Part shown: in pieces, positions 36,643 through 45,336 of the stretch
How positions within the stretch are numbered: the stretch's first letter is position 1
How the letters are laid out: every line of letters begins with the position of its first letter
NCBI RefSeq assembly: GCF_900187365.1
Contig: NZ_FYDG01000004.1
Coordinates: 284,698-348,697 of the forward strand
Direction of reading: 5' to 3'
From: Rhodoblastus acidophilus
GTDB lineage: Bacteria; Pseudomonadota; Alphaproteobacteria; Rhizobiales; Beijerinckiaceae
DNA: 64,000 nucleotides
The notes under the pieces: generated by a model
Databases searched by the model: none
The model's input: the letters and a program-made list of their open reading frames with translations, nothing else
Told to the model about the DNA's origin: nothing
Made by a program: the position numbers and the translations under genes

Positions 36643-37509
36643 GTGGACGGCGAATTGCAAAGCCAGTTTTTGCTCTCCTCCGACGGCTTGCTGCTTCACA
36701 CCCTCACGCTCGGCCAGCCCAACGACCTCGCGGCGGTGGTTTGCCTGCCGGGCCTGACCCGGCCGGCGCGCGATTTCATGATTCTGGCGCTGCACCTGCA
36801 TCGCGCCGAGGGCCGGCGCGTCATCCTGATCGATTATCGCGGCCGCGGCGGCTCGGACTGGGATCCCGACTGGACCCATTACAGCCTTCCCGTCGAGCAC
36901 GGCGACGTGTTGCGCGTGCTCGACGCCCTCAACGTGCGCAAGGCGATCTTTGTCGGCCTGTCGCGCGGCGGACTGCATGCCTTGATGGTGTGCAAACACC
37001 GGCCCGAGAGCGTCGTCGGCCTAGTGCTCAACGATATCGGTCCGCAAATCGAGCCACAGGGCCTCGTTCGAATCAAGGACTATATCGGGCGACTGCCGCT
37101 GATCCGCACCGCCGACGAGGCCGTCGTCCATTTCAAGGGGCTGATGGGGGAGCATTTTCCCGCTGTCAGCGACGAGGACTGGCGCTTTTACGCCAGCAAT
37201 TCGCTCAATCACACGCCGGAGCGGATGCGCCTGTCCTATGATCCGCAATTGGCGCGGATCATGGATTCATTCGATCCGACCGCGCCCATGCCCGATCTCT
37301 GGGAGGATTATGTGGCGGTGCGCGCGCCGATCCTGGCGCTGCGCGGCGAAAACTCCGATTTGCTCTCGCCCGAGGGCCACGCGGAAATGGCGCGGCGCAA
37401 CCCGCTTTGCCAGTTGCACGTGGTTCCCGGTCAGGGCCACGCGCCACTGCTCATCGACACGCCGACGCTTGATCGCATCGCCGTGTTCATCCGCAAGATC
37501 GGCAGTTAA
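36643..37509 (+). CDS. Alpha/beta hydrolase, substrate unknown
   Basis: 288 residues beginning at a GTG with GGGAG 6 bases upstream. Core motifs are VVCLPGLTRPARDF, LIDYRGRGGSDWDP, the nucleophile elbow GLSRGGLHALM and a C-terminal GQGHAPLLID with the catalytic His; the acid is probably in LRGENSDLLSPEG. The sequence resembles the general epoxide-hydrolase/lipase-like branch, without a diagnostic cap motif. It stands alone 64 bp after smpB and is followed by a dispersed repeat. Confidence 0.75.
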   Translation: MDGELQSQFLLSSDGLLLHTLTLGQPNDLAAVVCLPGLTRPARDFMILALHLHRAEGRRVILIDYRGRGGSDWDPDWTHYSLPVEHGDVLRVLDALNVRKAIFVGLSRGGLHALMVCKHRPESVVGLVLNDIGPQIEPQGLVRIKDYIGRLPLIRTADEAVVHFKGLMGEHFPAVSDEDWRFYASNSLNHTPERMRLSYDPQLARIMDSFDPTAPMPDLWEDYVAVRAPILALRGENSDLLSPEGHAEMARRNPLCQLHVVPGQGHAPLLIDTPTLDRIAVFIRKIGS

Positions 37510-37510
37510 A

Positions 37511-37571
37511 AGCATTTTCAAGCGAAGCGGAAACCGGTTCGCGTGAAGAAAACGCGTTAAAACAGAAAACT
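37511..37571. repeat. Dispersed intergenic repeat (Rhizobiales type)
   Basis: AGCATTTTCAAGCGAAGCGG, then AAACCGGTTCGCGTGAAGAA and AACGCGTTAAAACAGAAAAC: a conserved element I recognise from many Rhizobiales intergenic regions. Its last bases supply the TAG stop of the convergent 96-residue gene, so the element has landed against, or evolved with, that reading frame. Confidence 0.7.
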
Positions 37572-37860
37572 AGGCCTGACGAACGCCAGAAAGAGGCGTG
37601 GAGCCGAGCGGGGTCTTGAACTGGCCCGAGAGCGCGTCGCCGTCGGCGGTCACATCGAAGCCGATGTTGAAACTGCCCATGGGCGTCGGCACTTTGGCGC
37701 GGAACTCGGCGGAATCGCCGGCCACTTGCAAGTCGGTGAGCGGAACCTCTCCGGCCGAGGAGCCCAGCCCGCCGCTGCCGTCCGCCTCAATGCGCAGGGT
37801 TGGCGTCTGAACGCCAAACGGCGTTTCAAGCGTCAATTTCCAGCTTCCAACTATGGCCAT
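37570..37860 (-). CDS. Small protein of unknown function (lipocalin-like beta composition)
   Basis: 96 residues, start ATG at 37860 with AAGGA 7 bases upstream. Sequence opens VGSWKLTLETPFGVQTPTLRI and contains alternating beta-strand-like segments (FRAKVPTPMGSFNIGFDVTADGDALSGQFKTPLG). No signal peptide or membrane helix. Similar short 'MxxxGxWxxTxxTPMG' proteins occur in several bacteria, but I know no function. The stop codon overlaps a dispersed repeat. Confidence 0.65.
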   Translation of the reverse strand: MAIVGSWKLTLETPFGVQTPTLRIEADGSGGLGSSAGEVPLTDLQVAGDSAEFRAKVPTPMGSFNIGFDVTADGDALSGQFKTPLGSTPLSGVRQA

Positions 37861-37981
37861 GAGCCGTCCTTTCCGAGATGACCGCGCAAGACCGCGCGAC
37901 TCATCCATCATAAGGCCGACTCACGATGATCGCCAGAGCCGTTCGTTTATCTGTGAACTATTTTGCGGAAAAACACCTTTG

Positions 37982-38005
37982 CGCCGGGCGCCTCAGCGCC
38001 CGGCG
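37982..38005 (-). terminator. Hairpin at the 3' end of the L,D-transpeptidase gene
   Basis: A perfect 10-bp stem CGCCGGGCGC/GCGCCCGGCG with a 4-nt loop that contains the transpeptidase stop codon (TGA, 37993-37995). On the minus strand a TTTTT tract follows only after about 10 bases, so this is a weak terminator or mRNA-stability element. Confidence 0.45.
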
Positions 38006-39570
38006 ATCCGCGAGCAGGAACCACCCGCCGCCGAGAATTCGTAGCGGTCGCCGCAGGCATAGGCCGTGGGCGGCACATGCGAGCGCTCGAACAGGTCGTA
38101 ACCTTCCTTCAAATTATGCCAGAAGCCCGACCAGTCCGCATGCGGCGCGCCGCTGTCGAGGAAGGCGAGGATCGAACCGCCGCTATTGCCATTCTCGCGG
38201 GCGATCGCTTCTTCCGTCATGCGGAAGGGGAAGATATGCACCGGCACTTCTTTCTGGCCGCTGGCCAGCGCCGAGGCCACGAAGCCGTAGATCTCGTCGA
38301 TTCCGGCGTTGGTCATAGCGAAACAGCCGACCGACTTGCAATCGCCGTGCACCATGATCTTGTTGCCGGTATAGCCGTGACGGCGGTCGTAGGCGTTGGG
38401 ATAGCCGACGTCGAAGGCCAGGTGATAGGCCGAATGCGGGTTGAGCTGCTTGGCCGACACCGAATAGAAGCCTTCAGGCGACTGGTAATCGGCATAAGCC
38501 AGTTTCGGGCCGAGCTTTCCCGACCATTTGCAGATCGGATAGCTCTTGTAGAGCGCGAAGCGGTCGCCGTTCTTCATCCACAATTCCAGCGCGCCCTCGC
38601 GCTTGAAAATACGGACATAAACCTGCGCGCCCTTCTTGAAGCCGCCGGTCGGCTCAGGGAAAACCGGAGCCGCTTCCGGCTGCGGAGCCATCGCGCCGTT
38701 GGAGTCGCCGACCGAGGCCGACACCGCCGCCAGCGCATTGGCGATATTGGGGAAACCGCCTTCCGACTGCGGCGCGGGCTGCGCTGCGGCCGGCTGCGAC
38801 GCCGCCGGTTGGGCTGCGGCCGCCTTGGCGGCGGGCTTGGCCGCGACAGGCGGCTGCGGCGCTTGCGGCAGAACCGCGGCTTGCGGCGCCGGCTGAAGAC
38901 CGGGAGTCGATTGCGGACCAGCGCCCATCGGCAGGGCGACCGGAACCAGCGAGGCCACCTGCGCCGCAGCGGGCAGCGCGGCGAGACCGGCGGGACGGCG
39001 CGGCGGCGTCGGCACGCCGTCGACCGGAACCGGACGCTCCGCGAATTTCGGCAGCGGAATCACTTCGGGAATCGGGCCGAGATCGTCGAGCGGGGCCGGC
39101 TTGGCCGGCGTTTCGGCGGCGGCCTGCGCGCCGGGCGCCGGCAGCAGCGGCGGAACCTCGGCGACCGGAGCGCCGCGCAATTCAAGGGAACCAGCGGCGG
39201 GGTCGGCCTCTGCGAACAGCGAGCGCGCATCTTCGGAAGCGACGCTCACGCTGATCGCGGCGTCGTCACGCGCCGGCTCGGACGCGGGCGCCTCAGCGAC
39301 GGGCTTGGAAACGGACGGCTCCTCGGCGAGCGTCGCGCCGGTGGGGACAGCGGCGTTCGATGGGGTCGCGCCGCGCAAATCACTCGCGGGCGTTTCAGTC
39401 GCAGCGACGGCTTGGGCGGGTTCGGCGGGGGCCTGAACATTCTGCGAAAGGCGGGACTCGGAAGGGTCATCGCGGCGGATGGCCGCCTCGTAAGAGAGCC
39501 AGGCTCCGAGGCAAAGCGTCGCCGCAGAAGCCGACGCAAGCGTCAAGAAGCGGGTCCATTTCCTATGCAT
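37993..39570 (-). CDS. L,D-transpeptidase (YkuD family) with long Pro/Ala linker
   Basis: About 525 residues. An N-terminal membrane anchor or uncleaved signal (FLTLASASAATLCLGAWLS) leads into about 285 residues of low-complexity Pro/Ala-rich sequence and then a YkuD catalytic domain (about 310-460). The active-site motif reads H408-G-D-C-K-S413-V-G-C416, giving the invariant His, Ser-x-Gly-Cys and nucleophile Cys. The domain version with KSYPICKWSGKLGPK and SPEGFYSV resembles YafK-type enzymes. Substrate would be peptidoglycan stem peptides (3-3 cross-links or lipoprotein anchoring). Start set at ATG 39570; a TTG 9 bases earlier is possible. Confidence 0.85.
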   Translation of the reverse strand: MHRKWTRFLTLASASAATLCLGAWLSYEAAIRRDDPSESRLSQNVQAPAEPAQAVAATETPASDLRGATPSNAAVPTGATLAEEPSVSKPVAEAPASEPARDDAAISVSVASEDARSLFAEADPAAGSLELRGAPVAEVPPLLPAPGAQAAAETPAKPAPLDDLGPIPEVIPLPKFAERPVPVDGVPTPPRRPAGLAALPAAAQVASLVPVALPMGAGPQSTPGLQPAPQAAVLPQAPQPPVAAKPAAKAAAAQPAASQPAAAQPAPQSEGGFPNIANALAAVSASVGDSNGAMAPQPEAAPVFPEPTGGFKKGAQVYVRIFKREGALELWMKNGDRFALYKSYPICKWSGKLGPKLAYADYQSPEGFYSVSAKQLNPHSAYHLAFDVGYPNAYDRRHGYTGNKIMVHGDCKSVGCFAMTNAGIDEIYGFVASALASGQKEVPVHIFPFRMTEEAIARENGNSGGSILAFLDSGAPHADWSGFWHNLKEGYDLFERSHVPPTAYACGDRYEFSAAGGSCSRIAGR

Positions 39571-39766
39571 CACGGCCAAAGCCTTTCTTGGGCGGCTTAC
39601 GCAATAGACGAAAAATCCATAGAGCGAAAGCCGCCGCGTTGCATGCGATCACAATGACGTTAACAGGAAATAAAGCATTTCAGCCTTGCGCCGGGCGTTT
39701 TAGCGCGAATCGAGCCCTGCGGCAGGCGTGCATTTTTTTGACGCGCGTGATATTTTCGCAACACTT

Positions 39767-40396
39767 TCAGGGGATGCCGATCAGCTTGTGCGTCTGCAGG
39801 CTGAGTCGCCAGCGCGGATGCAGCAGACAATATTCGACGGCGAGGCGGGTATTCTCGTCGCGCTCGGGTCCGTCCATCGGCTGCAGGAAAAAATGCTCGA
39901 ACTCCAGCGATTCGAATTGCTCCGGCTCGGCCCATTTTTGCGGAAACACCAGCTTCAGCTCCTGCCCGGCCCGCACCCGCAACGGCGCGCCCGCCTTGGG
40001 GCTGACGCACAGCCAGTCGACGCCCTCCGGCGCGGGAACCGTGCCGTTGCTTTCGACCGCGGTGAAAAAGCCGCGCGCCCGCACCGCCTCCAGCAGCGGT
40101 TCGTCCAGTTGCAGCAGCGGTTCGCCGCCGGTGAACACCACGAAGCGGTCCGCGTCGCCGCCGACCCAGATCCCGGCGATCAGGTCGGCGAGAGCTTCGG
40201 CCTCGTATTTGCCGCCATTTTCGCCATCGGTTCCGACGAAATCGGTGTCGCAGAAGCGGCAGACCGACATCTCCCGATCGGCCTCGCGGCCGCTCCACAG
40301 ATTGCAGCCCGCGAATCGGCAGAACACGGCGGCGCGGCCGGCGTGGCCGCCCTCGCCCTGCAGGGTGAGAAAGAGTTCCTTGACGCTATAGGCCAT
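39767..40396 (-). CDS. queE: 7-carboxy-7-deazaguanine synthase
   Basis: Radical SAM enzyme that makes 7-carboxy-7-deazaguanine in queuosine synthesis. The 209 residues start SVKELFLTLQGEGGHAGR and carry the cluster cysteines C31, C46 and C49 (C-x14-C-x2-C), the longer spacing characteristic of QueE, then FTGGEPLLQ and a C-terminal LSLQTHKLIGIP. It follows the nitroreductase gene by 9 bp. queC and queD are not adjacent; queF lies at 19.1 kb. Confidence 0.95.
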   Translation of the reverse strand: MAYSVKELFLTLQGEGGHAGRAAVFCRFAGCNLWSGREADREMSVCRFCDTDFVGTDGENGGKYEAEALADLIAGIWVGGDADRFVVFTGGEPLLQLDEPLLEAVRARGFFTAVESNGTVPAPEGVDWLCVSPKAGAPLRVRAGQELKLVFPQKWAEPEQFESLEFEHFFLQPMDGPERDENTRLAVEYCLLHPRWRLSLQTHKLIGIP

Positions 40397-40405
40397 GGGC
40401 CGGAC

Positions 40406-41041
40406 TTAAACCTCCGCCGGAAACGCGCCGGCGAAAGCCGTGCGGGACAGATCGCGTCGCGCATTGGGCTTTTCAAGCGCCTGTTTTTCCGGCGGCAGCC
40501 GCGCCGCGTCGCCGCGCCGCCCCACCGCCACGATCACCTCCAACTTGAGGCTGTCCGGTGCCTTTACGGCGGCGCGCGCCTTGTCGCGGTCGAAGCCCGC
40601 CATCGCGCGGGTGCTCCAGCCGAGCAGCGCCGCCTGAAAGGCCAGGCTGGCCCAGGCGGCGCCCGTGTCGAACGAGGCCGACCCCAGCGACACCGGCGAC
40701 TCATGGCCCGGCGGGGTGAATTCCGCCTTGCTGGCCGCCACGATCAGCGCGGAGGCCTCGCGCGCCCAGGGCCGGTTGTTTTCCGACAGGGCGGCGACCA
40801 GCGCGTCGAAGCCGGCTTCGCCCTTGCGGGCGTAAACGAAGCGCCAGGGCTGGGAATTATAGGCCGAAGGGGCGTAGCGCGCCGCCTCCAGCAGGGCGAA
40901 CAGCACGTTTTCGGGAATCGGCTCGCCAGTCATGGCCCGCGCCGACCAGCGATGCAGGAACAGCGCGGACACCGGCGTCTCCACGAGGCGGTCGCCCGCA
41001 AGCGAGACAAGATGAACAAGGGACGTGTCGATTTCGGTCAT
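40406..41041 (-). CDS. Nitroreductase family protein
   Basis: 211 residues of the FMN-dependent nitroreductase fold. HRWSARAM near the N-terminus, EAARYAPSAYNSQPWRFVYA (FMN contacts), DTGAAWASLAFQAALLGWSTRAMAGFD and VIVAVGRRGD are typical. Family members reduce nitroaromatics, quinones or flavins with NAD(P)H; substrate cannot be read here. First gene of a two-gene unit with queE, although no metabolic link is obvious. Confidence 0.85.
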   Translation of the reverse strand: MTEIDTSLVHLVSLAGDRLVETPVSALFLHRWSARAMTGEPIPENVLFALLEAARYAPSAYNSQPWRFVYARKGEAGFDALVAALSENNRPWAREASALIVAASKAEFTPPGHESPVSLGSASFDTGAAWASLAFQAALLGWSTRAMAGFDRDKARAAVKAPDSLKLEVIVAVGRRGDAARLPPEKQALEKPNARRDLSRTAFAGAFPAEV

Positions 41042-41218
41042 TGCGGAGAGTCCGTAAGGGGCGTTTCGCCGCCAATTATCGGCTTTTCCCCGGGGATCAA
41101 GCGGAAAACATCAAAACCGCGTTTTGGGGCGCCAAATGGACGCAGTTTCGTTTATGTTTCGGTCGCACCGGCCGCATGCGGTCCAATCGACAACAATCGG
41201 TAACGCGGAGTCTCGCCC

Positions 41219-42112
41219 TTGAACGCGCTTTTCGTCGGCCATTCCTATATCGACATGACCATGCTCACCGATGTCATGCCTTCGGGCGACGACAAGGAAG
41301 TGGCGAAGGATTTCGCCGTTTCGTTCGGGGGCAACGCCGTCACCGCCGCCTTCGCCTGCGCCAAGCTCGGCATCCCCAGCGACCTGCTCACCACCATTTC
41401 CGACGACTGGCTCGGCCAGATGTTCATGATGATGGCGCAGCGCTACAATGTGTCGGTCTATCCGCGCAAGGTCGCGCGCTGCTCGCTGTCCTTCGTGCTG
41501 CCCAAGGCGGGCAAGCGCGCGATTCTGCGCGCCCGCGACAACGCCTATCTGCGGCCGTTCATGAAGCTCGACGTGTCCTGCTACACCGCCGTGCATCTCG
41601 ACGGCCACCAGCATGACGCGGCGCTCTACTACGCCAAGGCGGCGCGCGAGGCCGGCGTGCTCGTCTCGCTCGACGGCGGCGGCGTGCGCGCCAATACCGA
41701 AGAGGTGCTGCACTATACCGACGTCGCCGTGGTCGCCGAGGCGTTCTGCAAGGAAATCAAGCTCTCGGCCAAGGAAACGCTGCAATATCTGCACGAGCGC
41801 GGCGTGAAGGTCGCCGCCGTGACGGAAGGCGAGCACGGCATGATCTGGAGCGAGGAGGACGGCCACGTCCAGCATCTCGCCGCGCTGCGCGTGCCCGACG
41901 AGAAAGTCATCGACACCTCCGGCGCGGGCGACGTGTTCCACGGCGCCTATCTCGCCTCCTACCTGCGTTCGCCCTCCTCGCCCTGGGCGGTGCATTTCGA
42001 CTTCGCCCGCGCCGCCTCGGCCCACAAGGTGCAGCATCTCGGCAACGAGGCGGGCCTGCCGAGCGAGGAGGACATTCTCACGGCGCGACGGGAGTTCGGG
42101 GGCGCGCGGTGA
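41219..42112 (+). CDS. PfkB-family carbohydrate/nucleoside kinase
   Basis: 297 residues, TTG start with GGAG 8 bases upstream. Ribokinase-fold marks are the N-terminal FVGHSYIDMTM, FGGNAVTAAFACAKLG (substrate-binding GG), and the C-terminal DTSGAGDVFHGAYLA with the catalytic Asp and anion hole. The sugar is unknown: nothing distinguishes fructose, ribose or nucleoside substrates. Its stop overlaps the start of the S1/P1 nuclease gene (GTGA), so the two are translated together; a role in nucleoside salvage is a reasonable guess from that coupling. Confidence 0.85.
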   Translation: MNALFVGHSYIDMTMLTDVMPSGDDKEVAKDFAVSFGGNAVTAAFACAKLGIPSDLLTTISDDWLGQMFMMMAQRYNVSVYPRKVARCSLSFVLPKAGKRAILRARDNAYLRPFMKLDVSCYTAVHLDGHQHDAALYYAKAAREAGVLVSLDGGGVRANTEEVLHYTDVAVVAEAFCKEIKLSAKETLQYLHERGVKVAAVTEGEHGMIWSEEDGHVQHLAALRVPDEKVIDTSGAGDVFHGAYLASYLRSPSSPWAVHFDFARAASAHKVQHLGNEAGLPSEEDILTARREFGGAR

Positions 42113-43044
42113 ACTTTTCGCGCGCGGCCAGACGCGTGCTGGCCGCCTGCGGGTTGATCGCATGCGCCAGCCCGGCGCTGGCGTGGTTCGATGAGGGCCA
42201 CGAGACCATCGCGGCGGCGGCCTATAGTCAGCTCACGCCCGACGCGCGCGAAGCCGCCGGGCGCCTGCTCCGACTCAACCCGGATTACGCCGCCTGGACC
42301 GCGGGCGCGGCCGATTCGGAGCGCGACCGCATCGCCTTCGTCCACGCGGCCACCTGGGCCGACGACATCAAGCGCCGCGAGGATTTCGCGCGCGGCTCCC
42401 TCGGCGGCGACGGCGCCCACGCCGTCGACAATATCGGCTATGCCGACAGGCGGATGCACGCCTATTGGCATTATATGGACCTGCCGTTCTCCGGCGACGG
42501 TTCGCCGACGCGGCCCGCCGAATCGCCCAACGCCCTGACGCAAATTCGCGCCTTCGCGGCGACGCTGCGCTCCAACGCGCCCGATTCGGTCAAATCCTAC
42601 GATCTGGTCTGGCTGGAGCATCTGGTCGGCGACGCGCATCAGCCGCTGCATGCGACCTCCCGCTTTTCGCGCCGGCTACCCGCCGGCGACAATGGCGGCA
42701 ACCAGGAGCGCATCTGCCGCGCCTTCGTCTGCGGCCTGAAACTGCACGCCTTCTGGGACAGTTTGCTCGGCGATTCCAACGCGCCGCGCGACGCCATCGC
42801 CGCCGCCGCGCGGCTGCCCGCGCCCGATCCGGCCCGCGCGGCGGAAACCGATCCGCAGGTCTGGTTCGAGGAGAGCGCCGGACTGGCGCGTGAAGCCGTT
42901 TATACGGCGGCGATTGGCGATGGCGAGGGGCCGTTCGACATCGACGCGGCCTATCAGGCCAACGCCAAGGCCGTGGCGCGCGACCAGGCGGCGCTGGCGG
43001 CCGCCCGTTTGGCCCATATGCTCAACGCGGCGCTTGCGAAATGA
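42109..43044 (+). CDS. S1/P1-type nuclease, secreted
   Basis: Zinc nuclease that cuts single-stranded DNA/RNA and removes 3' phosphates, periplasmic. A signal peptide (CGLIACASPALA) should be cut after residue 25, leaving W26 as the new N-terminus; in P1 nuclease the N-terminal Trp binds zinc, so this is a strong family mark. Further ligands are in DEGHETIA, HAATWADDIK, AYWHYMDLP, WLEHLVGDAHQPLH and GGNQ. 311 residues. Start GTG overlaps the upstream kinase stop. A small secreted protein gene follows 72 bp later. Confidence 0.9.
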   Translation: MNFSRAARRVLAACGLIACASPALAWFDEGHETIAAAAYSQLTPDAREAAGRLLRLNPDYAAWTAGAADSERDRIAFVHAATWADDIKRREDFARGSLGGDGAHAVDNIGYADRRMHAYWHYMDLPFSGDGSPTRPAESPNALTQIRAFAATLRSNAPDSVKSYDLVWLEHLVGDAHQPLHATSRFSRRLPAGDNGGNQERICRAFVCGLKLHAFWDSLLGDSNAPRDAIAAAARLPAPDPARAAETDPQVWFEESAGLAREAVYTAAIGDGEGPFDIDAAYQANAKAVARDQAALAAARLAHMLNAALAK

Positions 43045-43116
43045 CGCGGCTTGATCGACCCTTGCACGCCGCCATCTATGGATTGCGACCGACACTTTAT
43101 TGAAAGGAAGCGGATC

Positions 43117-43413
43117 ATGAAGCGATTCGTTTGCGCCGCCCTGCTGACGCTCTGCGCCGGCGCCGTTCAGGCGGAGACCTGCGCGCAAAAAATTTCGCGT
43201 CTGGAAAAACGGATTCACCGGGAGCCGGCCACGACGTCGGGCGTCTCGCTGCCCGAAAGCACCGACGCCAAGCTGCATCATCAGCCGACGATGGAAAGCA
43301 TCGCCAAGGCGAAGCAGCAAAGCGACGCCGACACGCTCGACGACGCCCGCCTGCTCGACGCCGAGGGCAAGGAAAAAGCCTGCCGGACCAAGATCAAGCC
43401 GCTGGAGCGGTGA
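43117..43413 (+). CDS. Small secreted protein, unknown
   Basis: 98 residues, ATG at 43117 with AAGGAAG upstream. A clear signal peptide (MKRFVCAALLTLCAGAVQA) ends at an AxA site; the mature part begins ETCAQKISRLEKRIHREP and holds two cysteines (TCAQ and KACRT) that could form a disulfide, with a helical, charged middle. No family recognised. The 3' end overlaps the convergent anmK gene by 20 bp. Confidence 0.7.
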   Translation: MKRFVCAALLTLCAGAVQAETCAQKISRLEKRIHREPATTSGVSLPESTDAKLHHQPTMESIAKAKQQSDADTLDDARLLDAEGKEKACRTKIKPLER

Positions 43414-44518
43414 ACGCTCGCGCCAGTCTGCCGCCGGTCGTCGGCGCGCGCACGCCGGTGGAGCCCGGAAAGGTCAGCGGCAGGCCCTCGACCGAGCGCA
43501 CCGCCAGATAGGCGAAGGCCTGGGCCTCGATCGCCTGCGAATCCCAGCCGAAATCCTCGGCGCGCCGCACCGGGCGCGGCGCACGGCGACGCAGCGCCTC
43601 GACCAGCGCCGGATTGCGCGCGCCGCCGCCGCACAACACGAGCGTTTCCGGCGGGCGCGGGGCGAAGGCCAGCGCCGACAGGATTCCCTCGGCGGTGAAG
43701 GCGCAGAGCGTGGCCGCAGCGTCCTCGATCGACAGAGCCGCGACCGGGGCGGCGTCGAACGCGTTGCGGTCGAGCGACTTGGGCGGCGGCGCCGCGAAAT
43801 AGGGATGCGCGAGCAAGGCTTTGAGCGCCGCCGCGTCCACGCGCCCGGCCAGGGCCGCCGCGCCGTCTTCGTCCATCGCCCTGCCCGTGCGCGCAAACAT
43901 GAGATCGTCGATCAGCGCGTTGCCCGGGCCGACATCGCAGGCCAGCGGCGATTCGCCGGGCGCGCAGAACGTGACATTGGCCACCCCGCCGATGTTGACG
44001 AACAGCATGGGCGCGCCGAAGCCGGAGCTTTCCGCCAGCGCCGCGTGAAAGGCGGGAACCAGCGGCGCCCCCTGCCCGCCCCGTGCGAGATCGGCGGCGC
44101 GCATGTCGTAAACCACGTCGATGCCGCTTTGCCGCGCCAGCGCGGCGCCGTCGCCGAGCTGCACCGTCAGGCCCTGTTCGGGGCGGTGCAGCACGGTCTG
44201 GCCGTGAAAGCCGATCAGGTCGATGGCGTCGGCCGACAGCTGTTGATCCGCGAGAAATTTTCGCACCGCCTCCAGATGCCGCTGCGTGATCAGCGCCTCG
44301 GCCTCCGCCAGCGGCCCCGGCCGTTCGTCGCGGCGCGTCAGGCCAACGGCCGCCGCGACGGCGGCGCGCAAAACGGCGCGGTCGGCCTCCGAGAAAGCAA
44401 AACTCGCCGTGGGGCCGAAGGTCAGCGCCGCCCGGCCGTCCGTCTCCAGCAAAGCCAGATCGACGCCGTCCATCGAAGTGCCAGACATGGCGCCCAGCGC
44501 CCGAAAGATTTTCGGCAT
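43394..44518 (-). CDS. anmK: Anhydro-N-acetylmuramic acid kinase
   Basis: Phosphorylates and opens 1,6-anhydro-MurNAc, a product of lytic transglycosylases, for recycling. The 374 residues begin ALGAMSGTSMDGVDLAL, the family signature, and show IGFHGQTVLHRP, DMRAADLARGGQGAPLVPAFH, NIGGVANVT, DVGPGNALID and CGGGARNP. Start ATG 44518 with GGGGGAA upstream; the open frame further up adds non-conserved residues. Divergent from the GST gene. Confidence 0.95.
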   Translation of the reverse strand: MPKIFRALGAMSGTSMDGVDLALLETDGRAALTFGPTASFAFSEADRAVLRAAVAAAVGLTRRDERPGPLAEAEALITQRHLEAVRKFLADQQLSADAIDLIGFHGQTVLHRPEQGLTVQLGDGAALARQSGIDVVYDMRAADLARGGQGAPLVPAFHAALAESSGFGAPMLFVNIGGVANVTFCAPGESPLACDVGPGNALIDDLMFARTGRAMDEDGAAALAGRVDAAALKALLAHPYFAAPPPKSLDRNAFDAAPVAALSIEDAAATLCAFTAEGILSALAFAPRPPETLVLCGGGARNPALVEALRRRAPRPVRRAEDFGWDSQAIEAQAFAYLAVRSVEGLPLTFPGSTGVRAPTTGGRLARAFTAPAA

Positions 44519-44631
44519 GGTGTTCCCCCGCAGGCCTTTCCCCAACTCGGGCCGGCGCTTAACTTGGCTGTACGAAACGCTCTTCAATTTTGCGTGTTAT
44601 TGTTTCCAGAATCGCTTGGCGAGGGAAGCCC

Positions 44632-45336
44632 ATGATCGAACTTTTCTACTGGCCGACGCCCAACGGACACAAGATCACGATTTTTCTGGAGGAAGCAGGC
44701 CTCGATTACGAAATTCGGCCCGTCAACATCGGCGCCGGCGACCAATTCAAGCCGGATTTTCTGAAAATCGCGCCCAACAACCGCATGCCCGCCATCATCG
44801 ACCATGACCCGCTCGATCACCAGGGTCCGCTAAACCTGTTCGAATCGGGCGCCATTCTGGAATATCTGGCCGAGAAGACCGGCGAATTTCTTCCGGCCGA
44901 ACGGCGCCACAAATTCGCGGCGCTGCAATGGCTTTACTGGCAGATGGGCGGGCTGGGGCCAATGGCCGGCCAGAACCACCATTTCTCGCAATATGCGCCG
45001 GAGAAAATCCCTTACGCCATCGAGCGTTACGTGAAGGAGACCAACCGGCTCTACGGCGTGCTCGACCGCCAGTTGGAAAAGACCGGCGCCTATGTCGCCG
45101 GCGATTATTCCATCGCCGACATGGCGTGCTATCCCTGGATCGTTCCGTGGAAGAACCAGGGCCAGACGCTCGACGAATTCCCGCATCTCAAGCGCTGGTT
45201 CGACGCCATCCGCGCCCGCCCGGCCGTGCAGCGCGCCTATGCGCTCGGGCTGAAATACCGGCCCGAGAACGCCACGATGAGCGACGACGACAAGAAGGTG
45301 CTGTTCGGCCAGACCGCGGGGCATGTTCCGCGCTAG
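44632..45336 (+). CDS. Glutathione S-transferase-like disulfide-bond oxidoreductase
   Basis: 234 residues with thioredoxin-fold N-terminal domain (FYWPTPNGHKITIFLEEAGLDYE, then NRMPAI and ESGAILEYLAEKTG) and an all-helical C-terminal domain with GDYSIADMACYPWI. TPNGHK is typical of the YfcG/YghU (Nu-class) branch, whose members use two GSH and reduce disulfides. ATG at 44632, ribosome site GAGGGAAG. The last 4 bp overlap the convergent DUF3096 gene. Confidence 0.9.
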   Translation: MIELFYWPTPNGHKITIFLEEAGLDYEIRPVNIGAGDQFKPDFLKIAPNNRMPAIIDHDPLDHQGPLNLFESGAILEYLAEKTGEFLPAERRHKFAALQWLYWQMGGLGPMAGQNHHFSQYAPEKIPYAIERYVKETNRLYGVLDRQLEKTGAYVAGDYSIADMACYPWIVPWKNQGQTLDEFPHLKRWFDAIRARPAVQRAYALGLKYRPENATMSDDDKKVLFGQTAGHVPR

